DNA from: Caldicellulosiruptor owensensis OL
GTDB taxonomy: Bacteria > Bacillota > Thermoanaerobacteria > Caldicellulosiruptorales > Caldicellulosiruptoraceae
NCBI RefSeq assembly: GCF_000166335.1
Contig: NC_014657.1
Span: 364,501-428,500 of the forward strand
Reading direction: 5' to 3'
DNA length: 64,000 nt
The stretch's first letter is position 1. Each line of letters starts with the position of its first letter. Positions 59,946-64,000 of this stretch are shown one piece after another. Under the pieces are notes generated by a model, which did not search any database, was not told the DNA's origin, and was given only the letters and a program-made list of their open reading frames with translations. A program made the translations under genes and the position numbers.

Positions 59946-60146
59946 CACCTTTTGTCCGGGAAATATTAAGTTTGGATTTTTGATCTGTGGGTTTGCCGCT
60001 AAAAGTTCACTTATACCAACCTGATTTTTAACAGCTATACTCCACAGTGTGTCTCCGCTTTGGATTGTATAAATCTTTGTTTGTGCAAAGGTACTTGAAA
60101 AATTCAGAAAAAATAATATGCTCAAAAATGCAACTATTTTTCTCAT
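59910..60146 (-). CDS. LysM-domain secreted protein with IS-derived C-terminus
   Basis: A 78-residue protein. A signal peptide (MRKIVAFLSILFFLNFSSTFA) and one LysM domain (IYTIQSGDTLWSIAVKNQVGISELLAANPQIKNPNLIFPGQKV) that binds peptidoglycan. The last dozen codons, NYHPPKEVEAS, lie in the hairpin of the TnpB element's right end, so the original tail was replaced by the insertion. The LysM itself is complete. GAGGAGG precedes the ATG. The intact ISLre2 element sits 80 bases upstream and may have separated it from its promoter. Confidence 0.8.
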   Translation of the reverse strand: MRKIVAFLSILFFLNFSSTFAQTKIYTIQSGDTLWSIAVKNQVGISELLAANPQIKNPNLIFPGQKVNYHPPKEVEAS

Positions 60147-60225
60147 GCTTGAGCTTTCACCTCCTCATATCTTATTTTTCTTAAAAATCTTTTGCTTAAT
60201 TCTTTCCTTTTAAAAACCTAATTAA

Positions 60226-61836
60226 CTTAGTGTAAAATATTTATAGGACTTGAGATGGAAAAAATGCTCCCTCCTCTTGGGAAAAATGAGAGAATGATAT
60301 AAAATAATGAGCAAAAAAAGAAGAAGAAAACTGAAAGGAAAACAAACCAAAGGAGGGAGCAAAATGTTTGATAATATTATAGCAAAAATAGAGGAACTTT
60401 TAAATAGATTTGGAGAAGGGATAGTGGAGATATTAAGAGGTGAGAAAGATATAGCGATGTATTCAATGGAATTGAAGGAGAAGATGGATGAGATAGGGAA
60501 GGAGATGATAAAAGAGGCATGCGGACTTGTAGATGAGATTGTAAGGAATGAAAAGAAGAGGAAGGCAAGGTATGAGGTTGTAAGGAAAGATAAGAGGAGC
60601 ATAAAGACAATATTTGGAGATGTGGAATATATAAGGACGTACTACAAGAATAAAGAAGAGGGAGGGTATGTGTATTTAGCAGATGAAATTTTGGGGATAG
60701 AGAAATACCAAAGAATAGACAAAGCAGTCAAAGCAGCAATAGTTGAGAAAGTAGTGGAAATATCATATGAAAAAGCAGCCAAAGAAGTATTAGGAGAAGA
60801 GAAAATGACAAGACAAAGTGTAATGAATATTTTGAGGAGGATAGAGGCGGCTCAGTTAGATAGAATCGAGCATAATAAAAAAGGAGTTGCAGGCAGTAAA
60901 AAAGTGGTAAAAGAACTTTATATAGAGGCAGATGAAGATCATATTTCGTTACAAAACGGAGAAGGGAAGATAGCGAAGCTTGCGTACATAAATGAGGGAT
61001 ATAAAGAAGAGAAAGGGATTGTCAAAAGAAAGGAATTAAAAGGGGTGCATTATTTTAGCAGTATTAAAGAGAGACCAGAAGATTTTTGGTCAAAAGTAAG
61101 TGAATATATAGAGGAGCACTATGAAACGGAGAAGATAGAGAAGATATATTTGTTAGGGGATGGAGCGGCATGGATAAAGGAAGGGCTTGAATGGATAGTG
61201 GGTGCAGAATTTGTATTAGACAGGTTTCATCTAATGAGAGAGGTAATCAAAATAAGCGGTGGAGATAAGAATATTTTTGCTGGGATAGTAGAAGCATTGA
61301 GGGATAAGGATAGAGAGAAGTTTGAGGGATTGGTAGCTAAAGCGATGGAAAAGGCTGGAGAGGACAAAAGAGCGTTGAAGAGGATAAATGAAAGTAGGAG
61401 ATATATAGCCAATCATTGGGATAATATAGTATTAGAGTTAGATAATAGGATTATAAAAGGATGTAGTGCAGAAGGGCATGTAAGCCACGTATTAGCAGAT
61501 AGGATGAGTTCAAGACCAAGAGGATGGAGCGAACAAGGAGCAGAAGTGATGGTAAAGTTATTGAGCTTGAAGTATAATGGTGTAAACTTGAAAGAAGCAT
61601 ATTTAAAAGAGATTTGTGGCAAGGAAGAGAAAGAAGAAAAAATATTGAAAGAAATTGTGAGAAAAAATGTTAAGAAGATAAGGAAACAGATTGAGGAGAC
61701 GAGGAATAATGTGCCAATTTTGCAAGAGGAAAAGTTGAATTTGACGTTTAGAGTACTGAAAGGCCTAAGTACTGGAGATTTCTTAAATGCAGTCGTATTT
61801 TAATAAAAAATTTCCCTACAAACTCTTGACACTATC
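60226..61836 (+). mobile_element. Complete ISLre2-family insertion sequence
   Basis: 1611 bp flanked by the 9-bp duplication CCTAATTAA (60217-60225 and 61837-61845). The ends are imperfect inverted repeats: CTTAGTGTAAAATATTTATAGG on the left and GATAGTGTCAAGAGTTTGTAGG read inward from the right. A 9-bp duplication fits this family. The clean duplication and intact gene suggest recent transposition. It separates the LysM gene from the ferredoxin gene, and a 5' fragment of a sister copy lies at 2668-3072. Confidence 0.9.
60364..61803 (+). CDS. ISLre2-family transposase (UPF0236)
   Basis: A 479-residue intact transposase. The N-terminus MFDNIIAKIEELLNRFGEGIVEIL is followed by SIKTIFGDVEYIRTYYKNKEEGGYVYLADEILGI. 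The core has ELYIEADEDHISLQNGEGKIAKLAYI, IYLLGDGAAWIKEGLEWIVGAEFVLDRFHLMREV, and then CSAEGHVSHVLADRMSSRPRGWSEQGAEVMVKL, matching the family. The acidic residues in EADEDH, LGDGA and the Glu of CSAEGHVSH are probable catalytic positions. The start ATG 60364 follows AAAGGAGGGAGC. Confidence 0.92.
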   Translation: MFDNIIAKIEELLNRFGEGIVEILRGEKDIAMYSMELKEKMDEIGKEMIKEACGLVDEIVRNEKKRKARYEVVRKDKRSIKTIFGDVEYIRTYYKNKEEGGYVYLADEILGIEKYQRIDKAVKAAIVEKVVEISYEKAAKEVLGEEKMTRQSVMNILRRIEAAQLDRIEHNKKGVAGSKKVVKELYIEADEDHISLQNGEGKIAKLAYINEGYKEEKGIVKRKELKGVHYFSSIKERPEDFWSKVSEYIEEHYETEKIEKIYLLGDGAAWIKEGLEWIVGAEFVLDRFHLMREVIKISGGDKNIFAGIVEALRDKDREKFEGLVAKAMEKAGEDKRALKRINESRRYIANHWDNIVLELDNRIIKGCSAEGHVSHVLADRMSSRPRGWSEQGAEVMVKLLSLKYNGVNLKEAYLKEICGKEEKEEKILKEIVRKNVKKIRKQIEETRNNVPILQEEKLNLTFRVLKGLSTGDFLNAVVF

Positions 61837-61923
61837 CCTAATTAAAAATCTATTTTAAAAACCTCAAAATCGTGGTATTATTATAAAAGTAAATCTTATT
61901 TCAAAAAGGGAGGCAAAGATAAA

Positions 61924-62097
61924 ATGGCATATTACATCACAGATGATTGTATTTCATGCGGCGCATGCGAGAGCGAATGCCCTGTTCAGTGCATATCCCC
62001 TGGCGATGGGAAGTATGTAATCAACGAAGAAGAATGCATCTCATGCGGTGCATGCGCAAATGTATGTCCAGTTGATGCTCCAAAGCCAAGAGATTAG
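61924..62097 (+). CDS. 2x[4Fe-4S] ferredoxin
   Basis: A 57-residue clostridial-type ferredoxin, MAYYITDDCISCGACESECP at the start, then INEEECISCGACANVCPVDAPKPRD. Two complete CxxCxxC...CP cluster motifs are present, so it carries electrons at low potential, for example to hydrogenase. GGGAGGC lies 11 bases upstream of the ATG. It has its own terminator. The ISLre2 insertion lies 90 bases upstream, just before a plausible promoter (TATTATTATAAAAG). Confidence 0.95.
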   Translation: MAYYITDDCISCGACESECPVQCISPGDGKYVINEEECISCGACANVCPVDAPKPRD

Positions 62098-62120
62098 TTT
62101 TTAAATTACAAAAATACTGG

Positions 62121-62148
62121 GACCGGGTAGAAAATCAAGTGCCCGGTC
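62121..62148 (+). terminator. Terminator after ferredoxin gene
   Basis: GACCGGG and CCCGGTC pair perfectly around a 14-base loop, followed by TTTAAATT. Confidence 0.75.
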
Positions 62149-62214
62149 TTTAAATTATAAATCGAAACAAGATTTAAAAAATCTGCATAGTCGAAAGGAA
62201 GGGCGAAAAAGAAA

Positions 62215-62778
62215 TTGAACAGGATTTTTGTTCCGCTTCAAAATCCTGAAGAGATAAAAAGTCTAAGATGTGGTCAAGAAGTTTTGGTGAGTGGCAAACT
62301 TTTTGTTGCGAGAGACGCTGCTCACAAAAGGATTTTTGAAATGATTAAAGAAGGAAGAGAAATTCCAATAGATTTTAAAAACGGTGCAATATATTATATG
62401 GGTCCCTGTCCTGAGAAGCCAGGTGAAATAATTGGACCATGTGGTCCGACAACAGCTGGCAGAATGGATGTATTTACTCCCATGATGCTTGAACTTGGTA
62501 TAAAAGTGTTGATTGGGAAGGGTAAGAGAAATGAGGCTGTAAAAGAGGCAATTAAGAAACATGGAAGCATCTATCTTGCCACATTTGGCGGTGCTGCAGT
62601 GTTGATTCAAAGCTGTGTCAAATCTCAAAGGATAGTTATGTTTGAAGACCTTGGTGCAGAGGCGATTCGTGAGATTGAAGTGGAAAGTTTGCCCTGCATT
62701 GTTGCAATAGATAGTCAAGGGGAAGATATATATGAAATTGGACCAAGAAAGTATGCGCAGGATTTTAGAAAATCTTAA
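62215..62778 (+). CDS. Fe-S fumarate hydratase, beta (C-terminal) subunit type
   Basis: A 187-residue protein matching the C-terminal domain of class I Fe-S fumarases and tartrate dehydratases. Motifs are GQEVLVSGKLFVARDAAHKRIFEMI, YYMGPCPEKPGEIIGPCGPTTAGRMD, and a final FEDLGAEAIREIEVESLPCIVAIDSQGEDIYE. It needs a partner carrying the cluster-binding alpha domain, which is not adjacent, so the alpha gene is elsewhere or upstream genes have moved. The start is TTG 62215 after GGAAGGG. Its end overlaps the next gene by 47 bases. Confidence 0.88.
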   Translation: MNRIFVPLQNPEEIKSLRCGQEVLVSGKLFVARDAAHKRIFEMIKEGREIPIDFKNGAIYYMGPCPEKPGEIIGPCGPTTAGRMDVFTPMMLELGIKVLIGKGKRNEAVKEAIKKHGSIYLATFGGAAVLIQSCVKSQRIVMFEDLGAEAIREIEVESLPCIVAIDSQGEDIYEIGPRKYAQDFRKS

Positions 62779-64000
62779 AATCTTAAATAATCTCAAAACA
62801 TATAACTTTTTGCGACTTCACATGCCGGGTCACAAAGGCAGAGAAGAAATTTTTCCAGATATAATTAAAAATATATATCCTGGTTTTGATCTTACCGAAA
62901 CCTTGTGGACAGACAACTTACTGGAACCAAGGGGTTATATAAAAGAATTTTTAGATGGAATAAACACATTTTTTGGTTCAAATTATAGTTTTCTGTCTCT
63001 TCAGGGTTCAACACACCTTATACAAGCCTCAATTGCTGCATTTTCAAATCCGTATGACAGTATACTTATAAACAGAGATGCTCACAAAAGCATATATAAT
63101 ATTGCAAAGATATTAAAACTTGACATTGAATATATATATCCACAGTACGATGATTCTTTGGGAATATTTACATATATCGACGTAAAACACTTTGAAAATG
63201 TGCTTCAAACTTCAAAATCTCAAATTGTTGTAATAACCTCACCATCATATTATGGCATTGAGCAAAATATAAAAGCGCTCTCAGATATAGCAAAGAAATA
63301 TCAAAAAAAGCTTATAGTTGACCAGGCTCATGGCGGTTATTATAAATTTGTAGGGAAAACAACAGCCCTGGATAGCGGAGCTGACATATGCATTTTAAGT
63401 CTTCACAAAACATTGCCATGCCCAAACCAGTCTGCACTGCTTTTGTCAAACTTGGCAGATATTAATAACAAGAAACTTTCTGCAACATTGGGTTATCTTC
63501 ACACAACAAGCCCATCGTATGTGCTGCTTGCTTGGAGTGAGTATGGTATAGAGTTTTCAAAAATGTTTGGCAGACAGCTTTTTGAAGAGCTGATAACAAA
63601 ACTTGAAAAGCTGTGCAAGCCGATCTTGGAGTATACAAACTATGTCTACAGAGATGTAGATGTTTTAAAACTTCTTTTGAACTTTGACAAAGCAGGAAAA
63701 AATCGAGGTTTTGTAAAAAATCTTTTGGAGAGGTATTCTATTGTACCAGAACTTTTGGACCAAAATAGGATTCTATTTTATTTTTCTCTGGTGGATGCTC
63801 TTTTTAATTTTGAAACATTGGAAAGCTTTTTTTATGATATAATAAAAGAAAAAGGAAAAGAAAAACTTGAGAAAAAGTTTTTATCACCGCCGAGACCAAA
63901 AAAGGCTTTAAAAATATATGAAGTTGACGGTGCAAAAAAAAGAAAAATAAAAATTTGTGAGGCAAAGGATTTTATATGTGCGCAGGCAATCATTCCTTAC
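62732..64000 (+). CDS. Orn/Lys/Arg decarboxylase family protein (partial)
   Basis: 422 codons are visible, cut by the window end. This is a PLP-dependent fold-type I enzyme. FLRLHMPGHKGREEIFP and DLTETLWTDNLL near the N-terminus are typical, then LSLQGSTHLIQASIAAF, ILINRDAHKSIYNIA and ITSPSYYGIEQNI. IVDQAHGG has the PLP-binding Asp and His, and LSLHKTLPCPNQSALL holds the Schiff-base Lys. It probably decarboxylates lysine, ornithine or arginine; which one cannot be told. The start ATG 62732 has AAGGGGAAG upstream, inside the fumarase gene. Confidence 0.9.
   Translation, partial: MKLDQESMRRILENLKILNNLKTYNFLRLHMPGHKGREEIFPDIIKNIYPGFDLTETLWTDNLLEPRGYIKEFLDGINTFFGSNYSFLSLQGSTHLIQASIAAFSNPYDSILINRDAHKSIYNIAKILKLDIEYIYPQYDDSLGIFTYIDVKHFENVLQTSKSQIVVITSPSYYGIEQNIKALSDIAKKYQKKLIVDQAHGGYYKFVGKTTALDSGADICILSLHKTLPCPNQSALLLSNLADINNKKLSATLGYLHTTSPSYVLLAWSEYGIEFSKMFGRQLFEELITKLEKLCKPILEYTNYVYRDVDVLKLLLNFDKAGKNRGFVKNLLERYSIVPELLDQNRILFYFSLVDALFNFETLESFFYDIIKEKGKEKLEKKFLSPPRPKKALKIYEVDGAKKRKIKICEAKDFICAQAIIPY

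Larger units (their letters stand above)
58600..59949 (+). mobile_element. IS200/IS605-type element carrying only tnpB
   Basis: Both ends carry similar subterminal hairpins: CTCCCACTTCTTTAAGGTGAGAG at 58608-58630 and CCTCCACCTCTTTAGGTGGGTGG at 59918-59940, each preceded by GAAG. Between them is a TnpB gene on the plus strand, and no TnpA is present. Exact cleavage points are not certain. The right end lies inside the 3' end of the LysM gene. Confidence 0.65.

Noticed and set aside
60222-60610. Minus-strand frames of 77-126 codons opposite the ISLre2 transposase
   Set aside because: They mirror the transposase N-terminus in both IS copies and have no ribosome site.

Overview
The window is AT-rich bacterial DNA with Shine-Dalgarno-led genes, frequent TTG/GTG starts and many insertion-sequence remnants. 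The gene content (GH36 alpha-galactosidase, DUF4038-type glycosidase, [FeFe]-hydrogenase maturase HydF, ferredoxin, citramalate-route isoleucine synthesis, no respiratory genes) suggests an anaerobic, plant-polysaccharide-degrading thermophilic Firmicute close to Caldicellulosiruptor. This assignment is inferred from gene content, not from a database search.

Layout. 0-4.8 kb is decayed accessory DNA: a frameshifted gene, a recombinase tail, a degenerate IS256-type transposase, a truncated ISLre2 copy and a few small unknown genes with strong hairpins. 4.86-5.7 kb is the trans-translation pair ssrA-smpB. 6.0-21.4 kb is a large pentose operon: promoter, sugar-binding protein, DUF2291 lipoprotein, ATPase, permease, ribokinase, RbsD, a split transketolase, an FGGY kinase, a LacI regulator, a fucose-isomerase-like protein and a DUF4038-type glycosidase. 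A 1.85-kb insertion element flanked by a 17-bp direct repeat splits it between rbsD and the transketolase. The combination resembles known D-apiose/D-apulose catabolism, although ribose is the simplest alternative. 21.4-27.2 kb holds an IS110-family element with a probable bridge-RNA region, an ISL3 remnant and a SWIM/SNF2 helicase pseudogene. 27.4-31.0 kb is a minus-strand operon of a stand-alone cas6, an ABC exporter and an aldo/keto reductase; no CRISPR array or other cas gene is visible. 31.2-39 kb carries a GH36 alpha-galactosidase, a GNAT protein, two small broken genes behind near-identical promoters, a SIMPL-domain protein, hydF and aspA. 39.5-48.8 kb is an island of secreted or membrane-anchored proteins, several broken: a C39/papain-like protease with a stop codon next to its catalytic Cys, three paralogous anchored proteins in a segmental duplication with a ferritin-like gene, a split secreted protein and an M23 peptidase.

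49-58.5 kb returns to housekeeping genes: a metal-dependent hydrolase, an MBL-fold protein, an SDR, then ilvB-ilvN-ilvC-leuA and cimA for branched-chain amino acids. The leader of cimA encodes a 54-residue peptide extremely rich in isoleucine, followed by an intrinsic terminator and alternative pairings. It looks like ribosome-mediated attenuation sensing isoleucine, the pathway end product, and is the most striking regulatory finding here. 58.6-61.8 kb contains a broken TnpB element with a structured 3' end, a LysM gene whose C-terminus is supplied by that element, and an intact ISLre2 element with a 9-bp target duplication. The window ends with a 2x[4Fe-4S] ferredoxin, a fumarase beta-type subunit and the start of an Orn/Lys/Arg decarboxylase.

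Many apparent frameshifts lie in A/T runs of accessory genes. Without reads I cannot separate true decay from assembly error.
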